A DNA stretch of 64,000 nt. Source: Aphelenchoides besseyi (taxonomy: Eukaryota; Nematoda; Chromadorea; Rhabditida; Aphelenchoididae). Shown in pieces: positions 37,350 to 50,061 of the stretch. The stretch's first letter is position 1; each line of letters starts with the position of its first letter. The notes beneath the pieces were generated by a model. That model saw only the letters and a list, made by a program, of their open reading frames with translations, was not told the DNA's origin and ran no database searches. A program made the translations under genes and the position numbers. Location of the stretch: positions 15,500,001 through 15,564,000 of the forward strand of contig JAMPIQ010000001.1 of assembly GCA_024699855.1 (NCBI GenBank), given 5' to 3'.

Positions 37350-38985
37350 ATGACGAACAAAAAACGGAACCAAATTCGATTGATAGGTGCTATTAGCTTT
37401 CTGGTAGGAAACAGTATCGGCTCTGGTCATTAAACCGACGATTAATTAAATTGGGAACAAGCATTCGAAGGCCGGGATCTGATTTTGCTTATTTGTGTCA
37501 CGTCAAATGTTGAGGTTTGATTTCTATTGACCATGGGCTTTTCTTTTAGGTTCCTATTAGCATTCTCCTACATGACCACTAGATGTTTTCTTTTGTATCC
37601 TGGAATACTTACGATTCAGAGTCAAACATTTGCTCAATACTTTTTTGAAGACTGCCAGATCGAAGTTGAGAACTCAATTCACGATTATTGGATCAAGACG
37701 ACAGTTAGTTTTTCGTTAATGACTGAGTTGTTTTTTCTGTCAACTAATTGTCTTGTAGTGTTTTTGATGCTTCTCAACATGGTTTCCGTCAAAATGATCG
37801 TCGCACGTTTCCAAATTGCCACTACGATCGCTAAAATTGGATCCACATTTCTCATCATTGCAGTTAGGTTTTACTATTTAACAGTCAATGGTTGGAGTTG
37901 TTTATCTGAACATTATTCAATTTGCTTTTTTAGGTAAAGTTGAGCATCTCCATGATCCGCTTCGAGGTTCCACAATCACTCCACTCAGCATCTCCAGCGC
38001 CCTTTTTGCGAGACTTTTTGCCTAATTGAACGTTTAATTAACGGAACAATTCGTTTGTTTAGCTACAGCGGTTGGGACATTCTTTGCCTGGGAGTTTCGG
38101 GCATCGAGAATCCGAAACGAACTTTGCGTTTGGCCGTTTTGATCGGAATCTTCATTGTTTCTGTTGTCACAATGGCGACAAACTTTTCGTTATTTCTCGT
38201 TCTATCAATTCATGAGATCTTGAATTCAGAAACGGTTGTGACTGTAAGTCTTCTTGCCATCTTTTTCAATAGTTTTTCAGACTTTTGCTCAAAAGACACA
38301 CGGTTAAGCGCAGTACTCGATGCCGTTTCTCATCTGCATTCTGCTTATTGGTTCAATGAACTCAACTGTCTACGTTGGATCTCGGTAATTGATCGTCAAG
38401 ATCTTTGTGATCTCAAGTTTAGTTTCCTGGAGCCTGTACAAATCAACTCTCGTCCTTCTTGACGATCTCGAACAAAAAACATAACAGTCCACGACCCGCA
38501 GTTTCCTACCACGTGATCATCGGCATGTTGCTTACGTTCACCGGCAATCCAGTTACTTTGATTAACAATCTCTTTCGCCATTTGGCCGCAACGAGCTCTT
38601 TCGATGGTTGTCATTTTGTATATTCGCTTCAAAAGCATTCACGTTCATTCGGGTCGTGTCAAAATGCCACTTCTTCTGCATTTCTCTTTTCTTCTAATCG
38701 TCTTGACATTCGTGTTCACGAATGGCATTCAGGATCCGAAAGCTGCGGTTATGAACGTTGGATTTTTGATTGTTTGCCTTCTCATTTACTTCGCTTTAAT
38801 TTGGAATCGTGCGTTACCTTGTTTCAACTGTTACAATTATTACGGTCGTTTAATCGACGGTATATAGCTGAAACAAATGACGACAACTCTTTGCAGAGAA
38901 ATTGGTCACATTGAACGGTTGGTTTTTCGATGGAATTATCGACAAGACGAGTGATGAAGCAGAAGAACCAATCAACAAAGAATGA
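37350..38985 (+). pseudogene. Decayed SLC7/LAT-type amino-acid transporter
   Basis: The beginning, LIGAISFLVGNSIGSG, is the conserved TM1 of heteromeric amino-acid transporters. What should follow (TM2 and TM3) is missing: the next recognisable part is GTSIRRPGSDFAYLCH, the ELGTTIxxSGGxYAYI block. Later parts remain: FLLAFSYMTTRCFLLYP, VFLMLLNMVSVKMIVARFQ, AYSGWDILCLGVSGIENPKR, NSTVYVGS, HNSPRPAVSYHVIIGMLL, then LYIRFKSIHVHSGRVKMP. Breaks include a TAA at 38305-38307 inside TFAQKTHG, a missing splice donor after SALFARLFA (TTTGCCTAATTG), and a frameshift near 38600. Each helix remains readable, so decay is recent. TATA box and AATAAA are still present, so it may still be transcribed. Confidence 0.8.
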
Positions 38986-41900
38986 CCAATAAAATTTCTA
39001 TTCCAATGCTCTCCAGTTTCTATGATCGAATATCTTGGCATTTCAAAATCTTAAACGCATTTCTAAGCTCATATTTATTTTAAATTAAGGTTACTGTCAA
39101 AGGTTATCTTTTGGTAACCGAATCAAATAAAAATCCTAAGACTTGTTTAATGCTAATCCAGTGAACGATGAGTTCTGATGAGTGAGAATAAGGAGGTTGG
39201 TTTTCTGTGATGTCTGGACGTTTACTATAGCGTTCATTGATGTTGATCCAGTTTTTTGCTACAATGAAATTGAACTTTTCTTTACATCGATCGTCGAGAT
39301 GAGGTCAATGAAAGCGTGTTGATGAACTAAAATCGTTGGCCTAAATGCGAAGTGTAAAGGTGCTTTTGCGGGTCTTCATCCACAAGAAAACTTTTGAATT
39401 AGCTTTGCGAAGTGTAGAAAAAGGTGATGACATCAGTTGTTTACGATGCGGACTCATAGTACGCAAATTCGCTTCTGAGAAACCAGTGTTGATTTAGGTT
39501 GTTGGCCGGGAGAGACCAATAAAATCACCGCTGTGCAAATAAAAGGCAAGTAGACAAATTCAAGATCCAATTTCCCATTCGAGCCAATTCTTTTTGAGCG
39601 AATCGTTGGAATTTGATGCTAAGAATTAAAAGGTTTAATGAAATTTGCGAATGTTTATTTTTGGCGGGAACGTGCCGACAACCACCGAAATCCCATAAAG
39701 ACGCGCGTTAAGAACCAACGAGCGTTTTCGTAATTTTGTTTTTGAACCTCCGGGTTGCTTCCCATTTCCCTTTTTTCTTCGACTTAATTTCCTGAGCTCG
39801 TACGCAAGTCGATTGATTCGAACGTCGTGGTGACGCAGGCGGAATTCCTCGAACTTTTTCCACGCGTCCTGCGCTTGACAGACGACGTTTTCATAATCGC
39901 GGCGAACGGCGTTTTCGAGTCGAGAAACGTGCGCCGAAAATGGGAAAATTGCAAAATTGAAGTTGACCTCCGGACTAAAATAAACGCGATTTTGCTCGTG
40001 GAATACAAACCCGAAGATTCTCACGTTTAGAATTCGCTTTTCGCACGATCTTCCATCTTTTTTGTTGTTTTTTTCGGTTTTCAGCGCCACTTTTCAAGTG
40101 ATTATGGCGGATGAAAATCCGGAATTCCGAAAATAGTTTCTGTCTCCAATTAGTTTCCTTTCGTTTCCTTGACGACCACTCGCCGCCGAAATCAATTTGA
40201 ATTGCCGTTTAATTTCGCGGCTTTCAATTTCGAACTTTTTACCGTACGCGAATTGGGACCGCGAATTAGAAGGTCCACCACGCCGTTTCCACGTACCGTC
40301 GAAATAATCCGCCGCGTTACATCGAGCGTCAACAGACTCATGACTTCTCATCATCCGCCAACAAATCCCTCGAGTTCAATTAAAGTCGTTTGAGTTAACT
40401 TTTGACGCCAATCGCCTCGATTCTGCGCGCAACAAAAATTGTTGTTGTTTTTTTGGTACAAATTTTTTTACGATTTTCACTACGAAAATCGTCATTGGCC
40501 GGGAGTATGCGTGTCGATTTTAATTTGGACGATCGCGTGTTTTAGGTAAAGACCGCGCACAATGGGAACGTTAATGAACCGCCCGTCGATTACTGTAATG
40601 CAAATGATTTGCGTCTCTTCGTCGTCCACTCAAACGCAAAAAAATAAAATTTTTGGTCCAAAAGTCAAAAAAGTGACGAGGCGAATTGCCGAGGACGAAA
40701 ATAGAAACTTCTCGGCTTCTTCTTTTTTTTGGATTCTTTCGGACCACCGACTTTGATTTTTTGCAGGATCGCGATTTGGACCGTTTTCGTTTCGGCTGCG
40801 GGATTAAACTCATCAATCAGACGGTTCATTTGCCTAAAATGAGTTTCAAATTTGGGTCCATTCGTTTGGTTGACTTTTTTCGGTCGTCTACTTGTTTAAA
40901 GAAGTGCGCTCGCGTTTACGGCATTCCCGTCCTTTTTTCGTCAAACTATTCAAAAGTCGTTGCCAGAAGAAAACAGGACGCACTTCTTCGCCAATTTCGC
41001 TCGCTGCGTAGTCGTTTTGGCCGCCGACCGAAAGTCCACGAAGCTTCCCGACGTCCACATTTTGGTTTTCCGAGGTTCTCGTCGCCTCTCGCGCAATAGC
41101 GAAGTTTCGGCGTGAATTTTCGTTCGACAGCAACTCGTATATCCGCTGATTGCGTGTGTTCGCGGATCGTAGCTTCCGATCGGGGACCGTCGATTGACGT
41201 CAAAAAAGGCGATTAAACGCGACAGATGCGGACGTTTGAGCTGATCGCCTCCAAAAAAATGGGTCAATTTGTGGGAACGGGCCGTTCCACTTCGGCCAAA
41301 ATTGTTTTCTTCGATCGTCTCCAATTGCGTTCTTTAAATTAGCCGCCCGGCGAAATTTGCGCGGCGGGTTTTTCGTCTTTCAGTTTTCGCCTTCTGAATA
41401 CACGAACTCCGACTGCCGTCGACTTTCATTTTCGTGCCTGCAGGTGAGTCGAAGGGAGGATTGGCGGCCAAGCGTGGACTCTCAACTTAATTTGCGTGCG
41501 AAACAAAAAAATCGACGACTGCAAACCGCGGAAATTGAAGTCGACTCGACGAAACCCTCCGGGAATCTCTTCGTTTCCGTTCGATGCGACGATTCAAATC
41601 GAATTTGACGTCAATATTTTCTTTCTAATCACTTGTCTCTCCCATCAAACTTTCGTGTTTTCTTCTGTTGCAACGTGGGAAGATCAAAATTCGTGTTCTT
41701 GCAGCCAAAAACGTCCATTTGGTTTCCAATAGTCCGGCCGTCGGCTCAATTTATTCGCCGCCGGTCGCGGGGCACTCTTCGTCGTTGGCCACGACGACTC
41801 TGCGGCCTCACTTTCTCTCGCCGGTCCGACCGCACGCACACGCAAAAAGCGGCCCCGCGTTTTCGTTTCGCCAATTTGGCCGCTATTTCGTTCGTCTCAC

Positions 41901-42146
41901 GCTCTCTAATGCGCCCGCATTTCGCGTTCGCTCCGCACGTTTCGTGGCTCTCCGGGCGTTAAATTTTCTTTGCTCGTTTTTCGCTCTCGCTCCCGACCAA
42001 ACTGCGCGTTTTGGTTCTCCCCCCGCCGATACGCGAGAAGAAACGGTCGTCGCGTTTTTTCCGCCGTCGAATTTCTGATTTTGCAGCCCCATCAGTCGAG
42101 AGGTGCAGTGGATGCCGTTTGATTTTCACAACAACGAACGATCAGC
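38986..42146. other. Gene-poor 3.2 kb, turning pyrimidine- and CG-rich toward the G-beta gene
   Basis: No gene recognised. The first 600 bp is AT-rich. From about 39.6 kb the sequence becomes rich in TCG/CGA words with T-runs and many long frames on both strands, a compositional effect. A minus frame at 39635-40090 (Arg/Lys/Glu-rich) is open for 150 codons but has no ATG or conserved motif. The last 700 bp (41.4-42.1 kb) is strongly C-rich and likely the G-beta 5' region, perhaps with non-coding leader exons. Confidence 0.4.
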
Positions 42147-43864
<1,718 letters not shown>

Positions 43865-44477
43865 AATTATCGTTCGGTCAAAAGTGGACTTCCGTTTGGT
43901 TGCTGCGGTTCATTTTGCGTTTTCTTTGCCTCAATTTGCCCATTGATTTCTCGCTAGTCATCATCCTTTTCAGAAGCGCTCACTTTCTTCGTTTTTGCGC
44001 CCAAAGTAACAAATCGAATTGCCACTCACGACCCTCTCCCATCCCCCAAAGATCCGTTCCATGAATTGTTTTGCCATTTTGTTGTTCTCTTTTCTTATTC
44101 GTGCGCGTCTGATTCTTAGGCTCTCCAATCAAACGCTCCTCGCCAACTTCTACACTCGAATTCGATGCGCTGTTTTACTTGCTAACTTCTTTTCGCTCGT
44201 CCATTTCTCTCATTCAAACCGCTTGCTCTTAACGCAATTCTTTTATCTTTGTTTCTTGTTGCCATTTAAGCGTAATAATTAACAGAAGCCTTCGGGGACA
44301 TCTGTTCCCGTCGAAGCTTCCGATTGTTCTGTGGATTTCGCTCACCAGTTTGCGGAGTCCAAAACGCCTGCCGATTTCTCCACGTTTTCTCTTCTTCATT
44401 TCTTTGTCCGTGTGTTTCTATTTGATTTCATCGCCTGTGTTTGTCGAAATTTGTAACCACCGAATTTTCTATAATAA
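43865..44477 (+). other. Probable 3' UTR of gpb-1
   Basis: Pyrimidine-rich, without a coding frame. AATAAA sits at its end (44473-44478). Longer than most 3' UTRs in this window, some of which are only about 20 nt. Confidence 0.5.
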
Positions 44478-45378
44478 ATGATTTTCGTCGTTGCGGTTGA
44501 ACACAAGTGCAGCTACTCGAGGGACGATGTCACCTTCCTGTCTATCCAACCGTTTCTTCAGTGCATCTTATGGGCAATGGCAAAATGCTCGAAAGAGAAG
44601 GTGCTGACAACACGGGAATCCATGCGGCAAGTGCTTGGTGATGCACCTTCCAAATTCGTTTTCCGTTCATGTCACTACGCGAATTTACGACGCAAGTCGT
44701 TCAATCGCCAACTTGTCTGTTGACTGGTCGAGAAATGGTGGAGATACTCTTTCACTTTGGTTCAAATGAACGACATCTCCGAAAGTTCGGAGTCTTGTTT
44801 CTGTAAACGAAGAAGCTGTCGGATGTACGGCCGGGAGTTGGTGATCAATCGTTTACAACGAGTGGAACAACGTTGGTGTTATACCGGGTCATTTGATCGT
44901 ATCAAGTGAGTTCAACGGAATCCATTTCAATACTTTTTGTTTTAGATTTGCTGTTGACGTTCCGATCTTCATTACGGCTCCCGGTTTGCATTGCTCTTAT
45001 CATGTCTCTACTTTTTAGATTAAGATCACAGATTGCTTGATCACGAAGTCTATTGCAAGAAACGAACTGAAATTTGAATCAAATGGAACTGGAAAACCGT
45101 TTCGCATTCCGTTTGCCGAACCGGTGGAAATAACTCTCGGCTGTACGTATATTGCATCGGCACTGTTGAAAATGATCAATCGTTGTTTTTTTATTCGGAT
45201 TTTAGGGTCCTGATTCGTTTTACGGATCGAAAGATTTGAGATGAATTTCACAGAAAAGCATCAAATACTCTCAAGTTTCTCTTCACGTTTGCTGCCGGAA
45301 CGAACAACGGTACATTCGGGGGACGATGGTCAAATACCGTGTTTATAGTTATGCTTAAAGATGCAGTAAAACTGTAAA
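44478..45378 (+). pseudogene. Broken BTBD1/2/3/6-family gene (BACK and PHR domains)
   Basis: Read in shifting frames, this is the back two thirds of a BTB-BACK-PHR ubiquitin-ligase adaptor. The BACK part reads FLQCILWAMAKCSKEKVLTT and SMRQVLGDAPSK, then in another frame LLTGREMVEILFHFGSNER. The PHR part reads VINRLQRVEQRWCYTGSFDR, IKFAVDVPIFI, then FRIPFAEPVEITLGCTYIAS and GPDSFYGSKDL, then FTFAAGTNNGT. At least three frameshifts, several stops (one in place of the YEIKI strand) and no BTB domain show that it is dead. It abuts the end of gpb-1. A working parent gene probably lies elsewhere in the genome. Confidence 0.75.
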
Positions 45379-45768
45379 TAGCGTCACATTAGTTGTTGTT
45401 TTCGCTAATCAACTATCTTAGTCTGAACATAAACACTTTCATATGAAATGGAGAAGCGAGTTGATTTCGTTTCAAAATGAATTGGAGCTGCAGAATCTCG
45501 TCTATTTCCTTGAGAGTCACAACTACGAGCCTTGTGAAAGACTCAAAAGTGAAACAGACGTTGGAGGTGTAACTAACGTTTTCGAAACAATGCATCAAGA
45601 CCACGTCTGACGAAATAGAATCAGATTGCAGAAAGAGACATGAAACCACGTATTTATTTAAAATTTTCAATTGTCCACAGCGGTTACAACAGAAAAAATG
45701 AGGTAAAACACTTGGATGAATACAAAGACTTAGTAGAAAGATCCGATTCAATCATTGGCCACGCGACG
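45379..45768. other. Intergenic, 0.4 kb
   Basis: Downstream of the pseudogene and of the convergent ubiquitin-like gene. A 112-codon minus frame here (45413-45751) has no features. Confidence 0.4.
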
Positions 45769-46280
45769 TTAACGCAAAGCGGGATGACTAGTCAACTCTT
45801 CTGAACCTAGTTTCTTTTTCATGACTTCAAGTTGCTCGTTGAGATCAGCCATTCGAAGTTTCCATCTTTCGCGTAGATTCGAAGATCCATTGAGAAAACG
45901 ATGAAGTTCCACTGTGTCGGATGCCATTAACAAAAATTCGTGTTGACCTTTGAATAGATCCCCATCCTTTTCAAGATAAAAGTCCAAAATTACGTTCTTT
46001 TTTAGTTTGTGTAAACTGTATTCCAAGAGCATTTTATCATCTTTGAGTTCCGTTCCTAAAATGAAACAGTTAATCAGCAAAGTCGTTTTGAGCTTACGAT
46101 AAAAAATTGCAATTTGTTGGTCTGCCGGAGGGCCTCCTATTTTTTGAATCTTTTTCTTGACTTGTCGGACGGTGTCGGTGGGTTTGACCTGAAACGACGG
46201 CAAAGTAGACAGACGGTAAAGTACAAACGTACCTCAAGCGTGAATCTTTTCCCCTTCCAAAATACCACTTCGATCTTCAT
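45769..46280 (-). CDS. Ubiquitin-like domain protein, about 140 aa
   Basis: Three exons join in frame: MKIEVVFWKGKRFTLE, then VKPTDTVRQVKKKIQKIGG and QQIAIFY, then RTELKDDKMLLEYSLHKLKK. This is a single N-terminal beta-grasp ubiquitin-like domain with the usual strand-helix order and the L-D..L.EYSL block. No di-glycine follows, so it is not processed like ubiquitin. The C terminus is a charged helix (WKLRMADLNEQLEVMKKKLG) that may form a coiled coil. No known family (UBL4, UBL7, TBCB) is a clear match. Confidence 0.7.
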
Positions 46281-46689
46281 GATCCACGACAACAAGAAGA
46301 GAGCGTTTGATCGAAGCTGTTCAACTGAAATCAAATCGACGCTTGCAAACCGAAAAAAACTCGTAAACGATTGAGAAGCCCAAAAACACGTAATCGAAAA
46401 CAAAGGAAAAGCTTTCACATTGACTCAAAAGCTGTTTCAACGAGTTCGAAAGCAAGAAATCCAAAGCTCAAACCCACATGCACACCGGGCAGACGCCAGC
46501 TAAAGCGCGCGTTAGCTTTTCGCGCGTTAGCTTTTCGCGCGTTCTTTTCGCACAGTTTTTCCGGCGATCTTTTCGTGTAGTCCTCCCATTGACGCGTCCA
46601 TTAGTGTTTCGGCGAGACGCCGTGGATATTTCGAATCTTTATGAGCGATGTTTATTTGATTGTAAGCAAAGTATTACAAATTACAATAG
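46281..46689. other. Intergenic with short tandem repeat
   Basis: Divergent spacer between the ubiquitin-like gene and the UGT tail. Contains the CG-rich tandem repeat listed separately and no gene. Confidence 0.4.
46506..46548. repeat. Tandem repeat, about 2.9 copies of a 15-mer
   Basis: The unit CGCGCGTTAGCTTTT is repeated perfectly twice, followed by a partial third copy CGCGCGTTCTTTT. CG-rich in contrast to its surroundings. Confidence 0.85.
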
Positions 46690-47019
46690 ATGGATATCGT
46701 GAAGATTCTTGAAGATCCCAGTTATCTGAAAATGGCCAAAGAAGTGAGCTTAAAGATGGCGGACGATCCGTTTAGTCTTCGAGATGTTTTCGTTCGTCAC
46801 GTCGAGTTTTCTGCGCGTAACGCACCAATGAGCGAATTCGAACTGCCAGCATCCCAATCCAGTTTCATTCAACAACATTCCTTTGATCTTCTTGCTCTTT
46901 TTACATTCTCCATCTTTACTTTGCTTCTTTCTTTGGTTCTAATTCTGAAGTCTACAGCTCGTTTGTGCACCAAGCTACTTCGACGATACGGTCAAAAGAA
47001 AGAAAAGGAAACGGCATAA
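46690..47019 (+). pseudogene. Orphan C-terminal piece of a UDP-glucuronosyltransferase
   Basis: A 109-codon frame matches only the tail of a UGT, a family that conjugates small molecules with sugars in the ER lumen. It starts MDIVKILEDPSYLKMAKEVS and then SLRDVFVRHVEFSARNAP, the region that precedes the membrane anchor (usually ...EYVIRHKGA...). The helix LLALFTFSIFTLLLSLVLIL follows, and the dilysine-type tail GQKKEKETA is typical of ER membrane UGTs. The signature donor-binding domain and all of the N-terminal half are missing; no matching exon lies upstream within 400 bp. It begins right after ACAATAG, which could be an acceptor. Likely a retained last exon or truncated copy. Confidence 0.65.
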
Positions 47020-47173
47020 ACTTTGGATTGTTGATCTCTTTGTTGTAGAACTAAAGCACTATAAAACTCATTGTCTGCAGTATTTACTCAAACTTTTACT
47101 GGAAAACTTAACAACAACAAAAAACAATCAAAGTCAACAAAAACACTCGTTTAGAACATCTGGTAACAACCAA

Positions 47174-49904
47174 TTACTTTTCTTCCGGTTCCACTTTCGG
47201 TAATAACAATTCTCCTCTACGTTGAAACTGCGGTTTCAAAGTCTTGTGTTTGTTTGCGATTGCCGTGCAAATTGCGCTCGTTTTCTTCAACAATTCTGTA
47301 AACTGATGGCGTTGAAGAAACGAAACAAGAGACGTCAGATGGTGAATATTCGCCTATAAACAGAACTTGTAGTTTCTATCACGCGACTGATCACTCACTT
47401 GAGCTTCTTCGAGGGTGGCAACAGTGAAATAAACGTTCAGAATTTCGATGCATTTGGAGCGAAACACTTTCACATTTTCGGTTTGTTCTTTCTTGCCACG
47501 AGTCGTGAATGTTCGCAGAGCTGAAGCCAAGTTCTTGTCCAACTCTTCCATCTCTTCATCGTCCATTTCAATGTCCTAAAAGTCGACAATGAGAACAGAA
47601 AGTGAAGTAAACTGACCGTGTCGCTTTGATCTTCCTCTTCGAAAGCTGCTTTGCCAAGAGCGTTTTTGATTCGTGCAACGAAAAGCGGATCGACAGGCGC
47701 CGTCGGGTCCAACCCCTCTTCTTCATCGTCGCCAACATCCACTTCGGAATCAGCATCCGTGGAGTCATCGGTCTCTTCGGCTTCTTCTTTCATCTCAACA
47801 TCATCCGCCTTTTTGGCCCATTTCTCTTGAATTGCTCGACGCTCCTCTTCGGTGATCGGTTTGAATTCGTCATCTTCGTCCATCATATCTTCTCCGTCAT
47901 CCAAGATCTCTGAATCGGAACGACAGATACCTTCAACCAAGTGCTCAACATCTTTTGGCTTGAAAAGCGAGTGATTCTTCGTGATACCAAAGAACGCCAA
48001 CGGTCGATGGACGCGATGAGTTCGACTGATCACCGAAATCAACAAATCCATCAGTGCAGTTGATTGACCAGTAGGTTTTCGAGAGATCTTGACCAACTCG
48101 TCTGCTTCGTTGGAATACTGCTCTGCATCCTGTTCATCGGAAGCCACTCGACCAAGATAGCGAAGACCAGCGGCCAGAATCTCCAGAGAACTAAACAAAA
48201 CGTTTGAATGTGAAATGCATCGAACTCACTTATCCGATTTCTTGTTTTTGGTCGACTTTTTAGCTGGACACAACTCCAACAACATCTCCGCATCTGTGGC
48301 CTTCAATTCCACTTCAGCGAAACGATTGAACTTGTAATGAACTTTGAAGATTTGTTCCAACAATCCACAAGCAACAGTGAATGTCTTTTCGTCCTTCTTC
48401 CCCAAACTCGACAACACCGATTTCTTGACACCAGAAGGTCGTTGAGCGAAATCCACCACCAACCGTTTATACGACCAGTGATCTTGACGGAATGCCTAGG
48501 GAAGAGTTCGTGAATCCGAACACGCAAACTCACTCTTTGAGCAAATCGAATGTAATCGTCGTTGTTCAATTTGGAAATCAGAAATTCGGTGAAACGAAAC
48601 GGCAGAGCAACTCGGGTGTCGAAATCACCGCCTTCAACTCCATCGATCATCTCCAGGAAGTTGTATAGATCATTAGACTCAAAGTCTTGGCTTTCAATTC
48701 GCTTCTTCGCCTCGTCAATCGCTTCAGCAATTGCAGCGTCCATTCCACGAAAAGACGGATCGGAACGATGAGCGTATTTGCGACAAGAAACCACGAACTT
48801 TGTGTCAAACAATTGCAGAACCTAAACAATCGAACAGAAGAATACGAGTTATCTGTTACCTGATCGTTTCCAAACTTTGTTTCGGCAAACAAATTTGCCA
48901 TCAGATCGAAATAACGAGCACACGATTTCGCTTCGTCTCCCTCCCAAACGTATTTGTTCACGATGCCGCTGAGCAGCGTCGTGAACTTGTGATTGTCGGC
49001 ACCCAACCGGAGAATTTTGACGCAAATCGCATGCCGATGTGAGGGATCAGCGCTCTACAAACCATAATAACCGTACATGACAATTCGCTTACCTTCAACA
49101 ACGATATGATCGATTCGTGATCTTTGTCCTTGATCTCGAGGCCTTCGGAAGTCACTGCCGAGTTGACCGACCTTAAAAGCTTCTAAAAGAAGAAGATTCA
49201 GAACTAGACAGAATCAAACGAACCGGAAACACTGGAGCTAAATCAATGAGCAGAATCAATCCGTGAAGAGTGATTGTCGAAAGGGGCTGTTCAATTAACG
49301 AACGAATCTGCGGCAGAATTTGTTTTTTGAACTCCGAAGCGTCGAATCGTTTAGCCGCATCGGAAATCGCGTTGACAACCGCCAATGACAAGAACGGAGA
49401 ATCGGACAACAAAGTGACATGCCGAATTACCAGTTTTCTCAATTGCGAGTCGAAAGCCGCAGATTCGTAGGCCGAGAGAAAGGCCAAATGTTGTCCAATG
49501 CCATTGCCAACGTTTTCCTAAACGAAATAAGAAGAGTTAAAGAAAGAAGGACCAACCGATTTCTGCAAATTCAACGGCAACTTTTCCTCGACCAACTTCA
49601 GAAACTCGTCGACGTCCAACGTGTCGGGATACGTTTGGAGAAATCCGCCAATTGCGGTCGAGAAGCCGAAGCGACAAGCCGTCTTTCCAGTCGCCAGTCC
49701 TCGGATTAGACGGTCAAGAACGTAGTCTTTGTATTGAGTTGAAATCTAAAGAGCAATTGAAAACATTTGATTGAAACTCACTCCTTCGCAGTTCAATAAT
49801 TCGACCGCCGCCGCAACTCGTTCTTCCGAACTGAAATCGGCGAGTCGATAGAAGAGATTGACAACAGAATCCGGCGGACGTTCAACAGAATTTGCGACCG
49901 TCAT
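47174..49904 (-). CDS. MYBBP1A / Pol5 (DNA polymerase phi) homologue
   Basis: A nucleolar ARM-repeat protein needed for ribosomal RNA synthesis and ribosome assembly. About 12 exons. The N terminus begins MTVANSVERPPDSVVNLFYR and carries the RLIRGLATGKTACRFGFSTA-like block that defines the family. Helical repeats follow, with ALRTFTTRGKKEQTENVKVF near the end. A long acidic stretch (ILDDGEDMMDEDDEF, DADSEVDVGDDEEE) and IEMDDEEMEELDKNLASALR correspond to the Pol5 acidic domain and the MDDEQMxxLDxxLA block. Despite the name, members are not known to be active polymerases. The EF-hand gene ends 157 bp upstream on the same strand, an operon-like gap. Confidence 0.82.
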
Positions 49905-50061
49905 TTCTAAAAATTAGGTTGAAATCAGAAGAAAGCTAAGGAAAGTCGTGTGTAAGTGGAAACATCATCGATTCTTCGTTGTTTGGCTTAGTATTTCAGT
50001 TCAACCTTTTGCTTGCTATGCGATCATTGAAACAACTTCAAATAGTCAATTTATTGATCAT

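Noticed and set aside
39635..40090. Arg/Lys/Glu-rich 150-codon minus frame
   Set aside because: No ATG in a sensible place and a long antisense frame in the same CG-rich stretch; likely compositional.
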